Source: Phoronis australis | Lineage: Eukaryota; Phoronida; Phoronidae | DNA: 37,300 nt | Assembly (NCBI GenBank): GCA_002633005.1 | Contig: NMRA01000433.1 | Coordinates: 68,809-106,108 of the forward strand | Direction of reading: 5' to 3' | Shown here: in pieces, positions 26,225 to 37,300 of the stretch | How the letters are laid out: every line of letters begins with the position of its first letter | Position numbering within the stretch: the first letter of the stretch is position 1 | Program-made: the position numbers and the translations under genes | Notes under the pieces: model-generated | Told to the model about the DNA's origin: nothing | Database searches by the model: none | Seen by the model: the letters and a program-made list of their open reading frames with translations, nothing else

Positions 26225-26308
26225 CACCTAAGCATGGGTGATGCAGCACTGAAATAAGTGGCTATAGAACCCTGCAGCCACCTATGGTGCGCCACTCATG
26301 CTAAGGTG
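26225..26308. mobile_element. Short inverted-repeat element related to the 18549 repeat
   Basis: The 16-base ends cacctaagcatgggtg (26225) and cactcatgctaaggtg (26293) are inverted copies with two mismatches. Between them is the unit gcactgaaataagtggctat followed by ctatggtgcgcc, shared with 18549-18690. A very small non-autonomous transposon or repeat monomer is likely. Confidence 0.6.
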
Positions 26309-26814
26309 ATCCAGCCATGAGCGAAGGGGCGTGCATGCACATATCAAGTGAAGCAAGCAGCTGTGTGTTGATCAAGATGTTCTCGCATTAATTAATTACC
26401 CTGCTGGCTCGTAGAGAGTGGGAAGCAGCAAGACGTTAACCAAAACAGCAGTACCAATTATGAATACTCTCAGTGAGAATTGAGTGAGCTGAGTACATGT
26501 ACGAATACGGAAAATCGATATCTCCATGCAAATCCAAGTTCCACAGACAAACAGCTGAGCACAAGTGCGAAAAATCGAGATCTTTCTTCGTGCAGATACA
26601 GGGACACGTACGACATTTGGAAAAGCAGTATGGCAACTGAAAGTAAAAATCACTACCCAGCGAAAACTTTAACAAAGATAAACCAAACCATCCTGAGGCG
26701 TTTCTCTTTTCAAAAAGGTGTATGGTATGGAGTCTCGGTAGTTTCATAGCTCGTGATTTACGTTTTTCATGTGGCTTCATTACGATGAAAAAATGACGAT
26801 GCAGTTTCCATTAT

Positions 26815-27213
26815 TTGCCAAACACGATCTTCACAAGGAAACCTACCGACGGACGGCATACCATCAAGACAGCGGCTTTCCTACAGACATCAGAGTATGG
26901 TGACTGGAAGACAGCCACACGGAAAAGAAATCAACATGAAAGGTTTGAGTTTCATAAACACGTCGCAGCTGAGCATGAGTTCGTACTAACAAAGACCCAA
27001 AAGGATATACACTGTAGCTTTTTTAACGAGTTATGTAATGGGAGCACAAAATTAGGAAATCCGACATCGTCTTATAAAATAGTAGAATTTTTTCAGTTTT
27101 GTACTCCACAGGGAATAGAAGTCAGGGGCGACAGTGACGCGGAATTGAATTTCTTTCGATTGCTACCCCCCCCCCCNGTGCAAAGGATAAAGCCCAAAAT
27201 AAAAAGTGAATGA
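26815..27213 (+). pseudogene. Possible TTF/BED-like zinc-finger remnant of a hAT-type transposase
   Basis: A 132-codon plus frame. Residues about 18-65 read AFLQTSEYGDWKTA, then a Lys/Arg-rich stretch, then HERFEFHKHVAAEHE. This resembles the W-K-x-A ... H-E-x-x-x-x-H-K pattern in the TTF-type zinc finger before hAT/ZMYM-type transposase domains. The expected upstream cysteines are not visible in frame, so the finger is incomplete. The frame ends near a C run and a single N (27177). The match is by eye and moderate; chance cannot be excluded. Confidence 0.35.
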
Positions 27214-30200
27214 CATGGGGTCACATTTTGACTAGTATCTCAGCCATGGTATACAGAACGAAATGTCAGAGTTGATGGAAGCCGGTCAATTCAAAGTTCT
27301 GTGACAGGTATCAATGATCATTTTTATCTCTTATATGTGTCGAATATCCTGACATTAGCAACAAATAACAGTTAAACATTTGCTCACGGTGGATAGTCGA
27401 GTTTCTCTAAATTCAAGGACACTTTTTTGATTTTAGCCACCTCGTAAAGCACCTTGGCACGAACAGTCTGTTCTGAGACTCACGAACTTAGCCTCAGACC
27501 CCAATCATCAACAAATTGTTTAAATGCGTTACGGAATACAAGATTCGTTACCAGCTTTGAATGGGTGGTCCTTCTTTTATGTTTAAATGCGTCGATGCAA
27601 TAAAATAAAGTATGAGGCAAAGAGAGCATGATGTTATTTATTGTTTCTCGTGGTATTCCGCATGCAGTGTGAAAAACACATAGACAAGCAAGAACAGGCA
27701 AATTACTGCTTCAAACCCGGGACTAGGAGTTTTGCTACACCTGGTGGCTCTTTCGCCTACACGGAAACTTCCACTCTGTGCCAACTTGTAGAAAATGTTA
27801 CACCTGTCCAGTAAATTTTCAATAATCTGAGGATGGTTTATACATCCAAGATGGTGCTGGTCCGTACATAAGTTAATGCACCTTAACCGTTCTTTAGGTT
27901 TACACGTTCTCTGTAAGATTGAATGTGCCGACCAATCAAAATTGACAGTGTCTACTCATAAACTTTCGGAGTCTAGGTCTGTTTGCGAAGAGTCGGTTTA
28001 CAGATTATTTTGAGTGAACCGGCACCTGTGAGAAAGCTGTGAAATTTAAAACCTTTTTCAAACGATTTTAAGAACAAAAAAAACAGCACCAAAATGCTGT
28101 TTTGCGATAACTGCAAATCTGGAGTGGTGAAAAGGCAGTTTCCAGACAGGAGAAATTTGGTTCTCATAAGAGGGGAGAATCAATCGACTTGCCTCATTGA
28201 TGGCGAGATCCGCGTCGGTATCAATATTTTTATAGACCAACATTTTCTTTATTCACTATTATTAATTTATTTGGGATTCTCTGGATGTTGCACAACTTAT
28301 TCTATTGGATTCGTAATCGGACAATCCCAGAAATCTACGGCAATCAGAATGTTCAGTTCATATATGAATTGTTTTGTATCTCCTAATGCAGTTATACATG
28401 GGTAAAATACACTTTCAGAAGCCTGAACAGAAAACTTACTGGTTACTTACTTTATGGTTCTGTTGTTTCGTAGCCAATAGAGTGAGTTCGGCATCTAAAA
28501 GCAGGTCGAGGTTCCGGTTGACAATGGCGACAACTCTGACGTTTTGAGTTGGCAAGGTACACTCGGAGATGACTTTCAGTTTATTTTTATTGTTATAAAA
28601 CAATTACATAATTTGACAAAAAATCCTTTGTAATGAAGTGAATGTCTACCAGCACAGCAACAGTCCTTGGGAGAGACCCCCCCCATTGTTTTTGCTCAAA
28701 ATAGCTATTACCATACCATACACCTGCATTTTCTTAGAAAATTGATTCACGAACAAAGTAAGTAAACTTTTATACGTCTTTTCGTAATAACTAGGGTAAA
28801 TGTTGCATTTTTGATAGAATAATAACTAGTGAACATATTGACATAACCATTTTGTCGCAATAAACACATATTGTCAATTTAACTTGCATGTACACGTACC
28901 TGCTGTCCCACAAAAAGTGCTGTAGAGTTTTTATAATATAATAACTCATTTTTCATGTGTGATTGGCGAATGGTTGTGAACGAAACAATATAGATGCTTG
29001 AAGATGAAGGTAACTTCCAGAGGGCTGATATTTTCTTAGAACCACCCTCGGGCAAAGTCACTGATGAGGACGGTAGAGACAAAAACTTCACAGTGAATGA
29101 CAAATATGCATGAGATCCTTTGCGTGGAAACATGAACTGTATTACTGAAACGTGTACCGACTTGTTTAACATTCGATTGTATTGAATGGACCATTGCATG
29201 ACAACCTGCAGCTCTTAAAAAGACACATTTCCCATAGCTACCAGATTGAAATGATCTATACACATCAAAAACACCAGAAAAAATCCCGTCAGAAACAAAA
29301 AAGTGATGACCAATACAAGTAATGATAACATTCATCATGTTTGACGAAATTTCTCCAAGTATGTTGCTTTGTCAAAAAATGTTTTGTTTTTTATTGGTTT
29401 CTTTGCCTACACGCTACAGATCGCAATTTTCTGTGACAAAAGAGCATACACAGTATACAGTATATCGATAATTAAATCAAAATCAATATTGTAACTTATA
29501 AACAGCTGTTCTACTTCTTCCTTTAAAGGCTGGGACAATGGGTTTGCGGCACTTCATTTTTGCAGTAGACAAATTTTTTCCATGTAACTTTAGTGAACGA
29601 GAAGAGATGTAATCCAGAATGGCAAACCAACATGCGGTAGTGAGTGATCCTACCACGATTAAAAACGTTGCACGTTTTGTCAGTTCTGCTCCTGTTCACA
29701 AAGTCGTAAGAATCAATCCCTCTATATCCCACTGCTACAGTATACTCTTGAGTGCAGTCTCTAATGCCTCTGCTCGGTCTTCTACGTATATGCCTATGTG
29801 TTACATGTGTGTATAAAAAAATGAAAATGGTTTTACTTATTTGGAGTAGCGCCGATGAGCAATGTACATTTATCAGACCAGCTGCACTATTTTTTACAAT
29901 CAGAAAGAGAAATTCGTAGATGGCTTCGTGTTGGAGGCATGTTTGGCCAAACTTGCCCATTTCCGCCTATTTCATCAAGATGTTAAGACGGGTTTGCATG
30001 ATTTGAGAGTGAGTTTGGTGCGACAAGGTCTCCATCAAACACAAGAGAAATAGACATATTTTCATGAAGCAGACAGTGCTGGAATTTCTGCAACACACAT
30101 AACTATAATATATTTAATTAAAATTTTACTTCAACCAAAGGTGGTTGAAAAAATCAAACACGATACCGTAACCAAACAGTACACTACTCACGTCTCAGTC

Positions 30201-30282
30201 CCATACACTCAAGACACTCTTGATGCAGTTATGGTGAGAAATCTACCATCATGGAACAGAAACAGCAAACTCTATCCCATAA
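27214..30282. other. About 3 kb without a recognised gene
   Basis: Several open frames of 60-145 codons (for example 29523-29960 minus) match no known family. At about 27700-27770, minus strand, a faint tRNA-like pair of words (gtgtagcaaaactcc ... ccgggtttgaag) hints at a decayed SINE. AATAAA-like words are common because of AT content. Confidence 0.4.
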
Positions 30283-30551
30283 CATGCGCGCACCCAGCCT
30301 AAATTATAGGGGGGCTTGAATTTTTCGGTATGCGGACCTTTTACTGAAAGAAGTGAACGAGAACAAAAAAATCATCCGGTGCCACTAGGTTCAGGGCCAC
30401 GAATTGTGCATCCGCGCCTACTTCCCGTGGATTTAGTGGACTTTGGTCTCGTTTACTCGAACTTTTTGTTTCACTGAGGCGGACCTTTTTGCTTAATTCG
30501 ACAAATTAGGGGTCGCTCGAGTCCCCCGACCCCCCTTTGGGTGCGCCCATG
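30283..30551. mobile_element. MITE-like element with terminal inverted repeats and flanking direct repeat
   Basis: The ends catgcgcgcaccca (30283-30296) and tgggtgcgcccatg (30538-30551) are inverted with one mismatch. The word cataa flanks it directly on both sides (30278-30282 and 30552-30556), a candidate target-site duplication. Interior similarity between the halves continues (gcggacctttt against aaaaaggtccgc, gaacgagaac against gtctcgtttac). The 269-base element has no coding capacity. The autonomous family is unknown; the 5-base duplication is shorter than the 8 usual for hAT. Confidence 0.7.
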
Positions 30552-30556
30552 CATAA

Positions 30557-32317
30557 TTCAACATTCAACCTCACCAACCAATCAATCATTTCAGTGACCA
30601 CCGAGTTTGAAAGGTATGCCAATTAGCTCCCGAGTGTACTTGGGAATCTTGTGAAATATTACAACTTCACATGAGTGATTTTGCCACTTTCTTGCATCTA
30701 CAGAATGCATCCTTGGTAATCAGACAGGAGATTAAATGGTGTGCTTGGACCAAAACCAATCAGGCTTTATGGCCTTACATTTTAAAAACTAAAGAGACAG
30801 CCTAATTTATTCCTGTGCGTTTGGACCATTTATTCATTTAGGATTCAAATTCCATTGAAACACAACGCATGAGCTCAAATTCGAATGAGTGCCTGCAAGA
30901 ACGATACAACTCTGTTGCTATGGGAGCCACGGTCACAGCATAAACCTATCCAAGAGGATCACAAAGACGTAAGTTCTTGTAACTAAAAAATCCTCGCATC
31001 TACATTTCTCTGTTATCTGGTGATATACCAAACCCACACTCCATTATACTGCATTTCTCCAGGAACCCCTCTCTTGAAATGGAGGGTAATGGAAATATTC
31101 ATCGCTCTCTTTTTTCATTTTTCGTCGAAACTGATTTGAGAACCTGAAAAATAGCATCACGAATTGCTGCCCAGTTCCGGTTATTTGAAATTACAGATCC
31201 TTTCGTATTTAGGGGCACAACCCTTGGAGTGAGGCCTGTTGATGACATGCGTGTGGTACCCTTTTCGTGTTTTTTATTGATGATTTCCTAATGGGCCGCC
31301 CACAGAGATGGAGCTCAATGGTGGAATCGATTGGTTCTATTTCCTGTATTTGTGAAATCGTTCAACCTCTTCTCTTAAAAGCAGGTCAAACCTTGGAGGA
31401 TAACACGAACATGAAATTAACTGCTACTTTTTTCGTTTTAATGATATTTAACCTTTTCTATATATCAATATATCTATATCTATATTTCTTTATATTGTGT
31501 ATATGTATATGTAAAGTATATCAAAGCATTCGGCCGAAACAACCAAAAATGATGGCATTGAAAAACACAATAGGATAGACCGCAATAGAAAGCAAGGAAG
31601 TTTGAAGAAATCGAAGACCACTATTTTTGAATTACATGTACACAAAAGGAAAATTTCCGACGGATTTATACCGATGATATGTCGCTGGTTTTCCCTTAGT
31701 GTCCAACCAATAGTAATGTTTTTTGAGGATTGTTCCTATAGGAGCTGCTTGTTAGAAACTTGCAAACTGTAGAACAAACTATCTGCATAGCATACGCTTT
31801 TGTTTTTCTGCACAAACGACGTTTCGTTGAAGGGGTGAGTTTTGAATAATTGTGTTGCGTGACAGTTTCTCAAATGACATTATCGTTTTTGGGTTCGAGA
31901 ATAAGTTTTTGATTTTTGTTGAATGACGCGTACTTTTTGATATTGACCAGAGCCATAAAGGATCAAAATCTGTTGTTCGTGTGATTTCATTACAAATCGC
32001 CAATATTCCACGTTGCCTGCCATACATTCGCTGAAATGACTGCCGGTGTATTTACCTACTGGAGACATAATTCAATAGCTTAGTTTTCATCAAATGACTA
32101 TCAGCCAGTTGCGAGAAATGCCGATTTGTAATAAAAAAAGACCACGACTACAAAGACGTTTGCTGTCTAGTAGCTTTTACAGAAGCCAATCAAAACCAAC
32201 AGTAATCCTAAAATCCGTTACTGGGCCCAAAAACTGAATGAGTCCCTTTAACTGACTTCCTGTGATTTCCAAGTGTGCAAAAAATTGCAGACAGTTGGTT
32301 ATCCCTAAAGACCATGT
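30557..32317. other. No gene recognised
   Basis: It includes a TATATC-rich stretch (about 31456-31525) inside a 103-codon plus frame. No family-like reading was found. Confidence 0.4.
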
Positions 32318-32400
32318 TGGGACCGGGAGTCGAACCCGGGAAGGGGCAGAAATCTTTTCAGACTTATAACTGTCCATTAGGTGGCGTGATAAGGCCAAAA
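32318..32400 (-). repeat. tRNA-like T-arm (Pol III B box), probable SINE or tRNA pseudogene
   Basis: On the minus strand the bases ccgggttcgactcccgg form a perfect five-pair T-stem (CCGGG/CCCGG) with a seven-base TTCGACT loop, followed by tccca. This is the T-arm and B box of a tRNA. No matching 5' acceptor strand (tggga) or good D-arm lies about 70 bases upstream, and the anticodon stem is poor. A functional tRNA is therefore unlikely; a tRNA-derived SINE or pseudogene fits better. Confidence 0.45.
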
Positions 32401-32419
32401 GGTGGCGTGCAGACCACAC

Positions 32420-34182
32420 TTAAAAATGTTTGCCGCGTACACATTCACAGTGTACTGAGGGCAGTAGAAGCAGCGACAGGCATAATGCCGTCATAACAAA
32501 ATGGATAATAATGTGTTAAGAAAATTTGTTTTGATGGTCCATGTAAGTACAAGTAGCGGTTGCTGAAGGAAACACGTTTCTTGATGAGCCAGAAAAAATT
32601 ACGTTTGTCAGCAAGTCTTGATTGTGTCGCCCGGCGACACTGTCTTGATATTCACTTTGAAGATCCCTGGGAATTAATCACCTGTAATAAGATGTCATTG
32701 ATAGGGCGATTGGTGTTGTATAGTACTAACCATTTCTCCACTCTTCCATCTGGACAGGATGAGAGCCAATGTACCTCAAAGACTGGTGATGCCTCAGGGC
32801 TGTTCGTTTTTCGACTTTTTGTGGACTCCTTTTCAGTGTTGGCGATCTCAAAGAATGTCCTGACTTAAAGTTTCACGTCCCGTCACAATAATCGGACAAT
32901 TTTCCACAAATGAACGTTGTTGATAGGGATTTTTTTACTAAAGACAACGTTGGGCTGCAAAAAGTAGGCCCACCCCACTGACCAGATAAATTGTTCAATC
33001 ACATTTACGAGTCCTGTTTACCGAAATCACGTTAGGGTAACATGCAGTTTGCTCTAAGCTAGTTCTTTAGTGATGGTATTCACCGAGTCTAAATGAAGGT
33101 TTGTATCTTACACGTGCAATACCACAAGCATCCGATTATTTAGAACAGTATCAGTTTGATATTTTGGCTTAGTAGTGAAGATTTGCCGTATACAATAAAA
33201 TAATATCCACGTCTTCAATAAGAATTTGTTAATCAGTTTTACGACTAGCCCTTGTGTAGACTTGGTTGTTCTGGGAACAAGGTTTAAAGTGGAACGCAAC
33301 CGTGTATGATGCTATGTTTAGTAAAATGCAGATCCTTGGTTATCTTAGAAAGACATTTTCGCTTGTTAATTACTGTTCCCTTTGTTTTTATTTACTAACA
33401 ATGGACCAATATAGAGTGACGTCAATGGCCCATTTCAAGGTCACCATTTTAGTTTTGGAATCACTTCCATTGAGCAAACACAGTGTCCTATTTACTATTT
33501 AACGCAGTCTGCGCAGGTGACTTGCGCTTTCTCAATGGACATGAATACAGAACTTACCACGCCAAGGGAATGGTAATAAACAAGGAATTTGTATTTTTAC
33601 AGATGGCATAAAAAGGTAATACAAATTTCAGCTTTAAAGTTACAATTGAGAACTAAAGTCTAATCAAAAGATCATGATCTGAGGCTCGATAGGCAGTCGT
33701 GGTTGTTATGAAAGTGATGTAGCTGGGCTTCATATCTGAACACTAAAGATAGAAAATTGAACACATACATTTATACCAAGAGCTAGAATTACAAGTATGT
33801 CCCCCAATCAATTACCTATTAAACTAAGGCTTTGACATGACCCATGTCTGTGCCTCATTTTAAAGTACAATAAGGTTCATTGGTCGTTGTTTGCAACATT
33901 ATATGGTCAGCAATGGCGGATTTCTGGAAGATGGTTTTAGAATCACCTTGGTAAACAGGCGATCCGATTAGGAATTCCTGCTCACCACTGATACTGTGCA
34001 AAACAACCATGTAGAGAAAATTCCCATCACCCACCCTGACAACAATTTTTCCCTGTTTAACCAGAGAATTTATCTACATTAGAAAAGTTGTGAATTTTAA
34101 AAAACAATTACCTTTACGACAAAAACATTGGCTCAAGGAATCTAGCTTTGACGTGTGATAATCGAGCGCCGTCTGTTGTTTT
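32420..34182. other. No gene recognised
   Basis: Open frames at 32560-32868 and 33266-33502 (plus) are unrecognised. AT-rich, presumably noncoding. Confidence 0.4.
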
Positions 34183-34584
34183 TCACGAGCAGCTGTTAGC
34201 GTTTGTTTGATGTCTTTTGGCTTCATCTTGTGTAAGCCTGCTCGTGTTCAAAATCCGGTCCAGTTTATCTCTATTGTTTGAAATGAGGGAATTTAGATTG
34301 TAAGTTTCGGTAATCTTAGTTTTAACGTCAGCCACATTCAATGCAAGGCATGACAGTTTGCTGGTGAAAGCCTTCGTATTTGCTATATTACTTTGAGCCA
34401 GTGACAGAAGATTTGCGTTGATGGCAGACAACAAAGTATTCATCTGGTTGTGCAACCCCGACATGCGTTCCAGACCAGTTTTGACATCTGCAAGAGTCAC
34501 TACCGTATTTTCAAAGGACGCAGTCGTTCGTGCGCGATAGCTGTTATCAGAACACCCGGAAGTGACGGTCACGTGAACCGATGC
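34183..34584 (-). CDS. Candidate terminal exon, coiled-coil-like, unknown protein
   Basis: The minus-strand frame is open from an acceptor (ttctcttattttag, exon from 34584) to a TGA at 34183: 133 codons with no internal ATG needed. The product is rich in Leu, Asn, Ser, Thr and Lys with heptad-like spacing, for example LADVKTGLERMSGLHNQMNT, LLSAINANLLSLAQSNI and LISNNRDKLDRILNTS. This suggests one long or two short amphipathic helices. No domain is recognised. Upstream exons would lie to the right on the minus strand but were not found. Composition, length and the acceptor support a real exon; a chance frame remains possible. Confidence 0.45.
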   Translation of the reverse strand, partial: ASVHVTVTSGCSDNSYRARTTASFENTVVTLADVKTGLERMSGLHNQMNTLLSAINANLLSLAQSNIANTKAFTSKLSCLALNVADVKTKITETYNLNSLISNNRDKLDRILNTSRLTQDEAKRHQTNANSCS

Positions 34585-35715
34585 CTAAAATAAGAGAAGC
34601 ATCTCTGAAGGAAAACAAGTGTCGACTCCTTGTCAGTGTCTGTGTTTATATTGACACCTACCGAATATGAGCGTATTTAGGCCCATGAACCAAAACCTGA
34701 AATATTTTCATAAAAGGGTTTTCTCAAGTCTTGCACATGTGCACATGCGCTTAAATTCCATTTATAGTGGCACACAGCGTTTTTGCGCACTAGCACCTTA
34801 CTCCGGAGATAAATCTAGCTTGCAATTAACCTAGTACTTTTCACCGAATTTATTTTGCTTTGAACTCCTTACGGATATAGAATTGTTCCTTATCCCATAC
34901 GCGTTGAATTTGTCGAGGGAAATACGGCCATGTAATAAAGTTTTCCGTATTCACCTCACGCACTACTTCAACAGCGACCTCCGACATGGAAAGTTCAAAA
35001 GGTAGGTCAATGTCGACTCGACGTTTTCAGCCAGTTCAATCATCAAACATTCCGAATATAGTTTAAAGTAATACCGTTGCAGCAATGTAACTAACACTCG
35101 ACATGCAACCAGTCCCTAAACGGAAAATCTGGAACAAAACTGTTAATTATAAGACACTTATGTCTCAGTTTTCAGTTGCTGAATAGGCCTACTATATCGT
35201 CTGCAACTCAGGCACCGATTCCTAGGAAACTAAAATATCAAATATTTTTGTTTTTTAACTATTTCCAGGAGATGTTACAAGCTCACTGCACAGTTGCAGT
35301 TGTTTTCATCTTTGCTACCTCTTTTCAAGAAATAAATCGTTACTTTTAAAACTGTTTCTTTTACAAGAGAAAACTTGCAACTTAACGCGCAAGTACACAT
35401 ATAGGATGTGATCCGCTTTGCGAACAGTCTTGGTAAAGTAATTGAAAGATCTGCCAAAAAATGTAAGAAACTTAGGGATTCGAAGGGCATGGGATAAATA
35501 CAAAACGTACCTCGATTGGCGTACATGAAGTAATATCCCACGAGACATTATTCCGCGTATCTACCAAGACCGAAGGTCGAGGAAAAAGGTCCACCAAGAG
35601 AGGATCTTTTCTGAACGGGGACCCCGTGAGATGAAAGGCTAAATGTCACTAAGCATGGAAAAGAGTGAAAGTTTATTCCATCGTCATCAATGGCCCCCAT
35701 TCAAGAGTTTCGCCA
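34585..35715. other. No gene recognised
   Basis: On the plus strand a short frame (ATGGAAAGTTCAAAAG) at about 34986 is followed by a good donor (gtaggt), but it is too short to call. Overlapping minus frames at 35275-35548 are unrecognised. Confidence 0.35.
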
Positions 35716-35983
35716 ATAGACATCTTAAATAAATGCTTTAGACCGGGTGCACGAGCTACTGCAGCTGAAAACTTGACGCCATATTGGAGAGTGTTGCTAG
35801 TCACGTGACGCGGCTAATTGCCGTGTAAACAAACGAGATAAATTGCTCTTTTCAAATCTCGATGGGGGTTCCCAGTGTTTTCCGCCATTTTTGTCCTGTG
35901 TAACACTCGCCAATATGGCGTCATATTGACAACGCGAGCTCCATGCATTTGAGTGGCACGCGCCCGGTCTATGAGATGTCTAT
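35716..35983. mobile_element. MITE-like inverted-repeat element
   Basis: The ends atagacatct (35716) and agatgtctat (35974) are perfect inverted copies. Inside, agaccgggtgcacg mirrors cgcgcccggtct and gacgccatattgg (35775) mirrors ccaatatggcgtc (35910), in nearly the same register across 268 bases. There is no coding capacity. Target-site duplications are unclear. Confidence 0.7.
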
Positions 35984-37300
35984 GGTTGGGCCTCTAAACA
36001 TAAAAAGATCCATAGTTTCAAAAAAATCAGAAAATGCGCAGCAATTAATGTTATCTGTCAGGTCATCAATTTTCCTCAAGTGATGTAGAATTTCGAGAAA
36101 AAAAGACGAAAAAATTAAGCGACAGATGTCTCCATTATCTTTTGCCAGAGAGCGGGTTCTGAAAAAATGTATTTTGCATTCGCAAATTTGTCTTAATTTG
36201 AAAATCCAGTGAATTTAGAGGCAGTCTATGTAAAAACCAAATTTTCAAAAATCAGTCTATACAAATGTTCGTAGAAAATCAAAACAACTTTATTTTTTGT
36301 TCATGGCTAGGTATCCTAACAAAAATCTAAATGCCAAATTGTGTGCACTCAGTGACCCCTAATTTCGCCGCTGGAGCACTAGACTGCAATTTGTCATATT
36401 AGACGTCTCCAAAATTGTATCGAGGTAATTTGAACGAACTTTTGAACAAGAAATCTGCTTTAAATTGTTATAAAAATCAAGTCTAAAGTCCTTCAACTGA
36501 AAACATGTTATTTTCTGGATGTATTACGCGAACACTACCAAAACTGAACCCGATGCCCTTTGTCCAATGATTCAGTTGACATTAGATTTGAGGATATGTA
36601 AAAAATTGTACATGTAACCCTTTTGTTTTCTTCCATTATCATTTATTCGACAATTTCATGTCAATTAAATTGAAATTATATCCTTTTAAAGTTTGAATTT
36701 GTAAGAATATTTATTTGTAAAAACTAGTTTTGAGGCTATTATGTTACCGAAGACATAATGAAGACTGAAGGCAATTTCTATTTGTTACGAGAGCTTTCAG
36801 CGAACAATTGCGATCAAAAAAGCTCTGTGCCTTAATTTAGCCAATTATGCTACAGACACTTAAGAGTGCAGTACACTTCAGACCAGGCAAAAATCCATGT
36901 AGGGGTGATAAACCCTATGTGACAGATTTAGATCATATTATGCATTTTTGTTTACTTTCTTATGGTAATTACTAAAATGCACTTTAAACAAATTCTATCG
37001 CGTTAGGTAGCTTAAAAGTCGGGTACATCAGTTTTCACTGAAAACCACAATCAGAACTTACCCCAATATTCACAGTTTTTGTGACATTGTAGGAAATTAC
37101 AGAAGCTGCTAGAAAATGAAATAGCTACTGTTTTGTATAAAGTCATCCATTGTCTTCCTAAAAATGAAAAATAAAAGTGTCAAGTTGCACCTTAAATTCA
37201 ACATTTTGGGGTTTGAAAGGTCATGGGGTCATACAAGCAGAAAACATGGATAACTTGCCCAGGTTTGAATGAGTCAATCTCAGCTGAAGCCAAATTTTAC
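35984..37300. other. No feature seen
   Basis: AT-rich sequence with no open frame of note on either strand. Confidence 0.5.

Noticed and set aside
29523-29960. 145-codon minus frame
   Set aside because: No domain, no splice-site support and ordinary composition; probably chance.
32318-32400. Functional tRNA gene
   Set aside because: Only the T-arm is convincing; acceptor and D-arm pairing are missing.

Overview
This is animal genomic DNA: AT-rich, intron-containing, and full of repeats. The self-complementary word ACATGT/TACATGTA recurs throughout. It is common in lancelet (Branchiostoma) DNA and also in some molluscs and other marine invertebrates. Together with an animal GH3-family gene and two nearly identical stretches that look like divergent alleles, this suggests a highly heterozygous marine invertebrate. 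A lancelet is my best guess, but the sequence does not prove the species.

The main content is one gene on the minus strand that I could assemble across introns: a GH3-domain (ATP-dependent acyl-adenylating superfamily) protein of 605 residues in five coding exons at 17158-18381, 15316-15443, 9467-9615, 6536-6627 and 5923-6147. All four junctions have GT/AG borders and matching phases (0, 2, 1, 0). The concatenated protein follows the family from the N-terminal ATP-binding motif to the C-terminal domain. Its introns hold a THAP zinc-finger reading frame (13523-13717), two foldback elements (10381-10585 and 10647-11004), a hAT-like terminus at 11530 running into a 504-base gap (11655-12158), and CAT-type microsatellites.

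Exon 3 sits in an apparent 1.4 kb tandem duplication (6762-8175 and 8177-9561). The copies meet at a single N (8176) that falls inside exon 3. This is best read as two overlapping contigs or haplotypes joined end to end without merging, not a real duplication. A similar smaller case surrounds the single N at 24926.

Layout: 1-1280, broken 3' part of a non-LTR retrotransposon (+). 1281-5922, no confident gene; two GC-rich arrays with an 11-bp beat (2406-2495, 3516-3660) and a diverged 218-bp tandem repeat (4969-5400). 5923-18381, the GH3 gene. 18382-37300, mostly noncoding: a repeat family seen at 18549 and 26225, a 63-bp tandem repeat (19125), an inverted pair of minisatellites (24893/25637), a zinc-finger-like transposase remnant (26815), two MITE-like elements (30283-30551, 35716-35983), a tRNA-like T-arm (32318), and one coiled-coil-like candidate terminal exon on the minus strand (34183-34584). 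No CRISPR array, operon or rRNA was seen.
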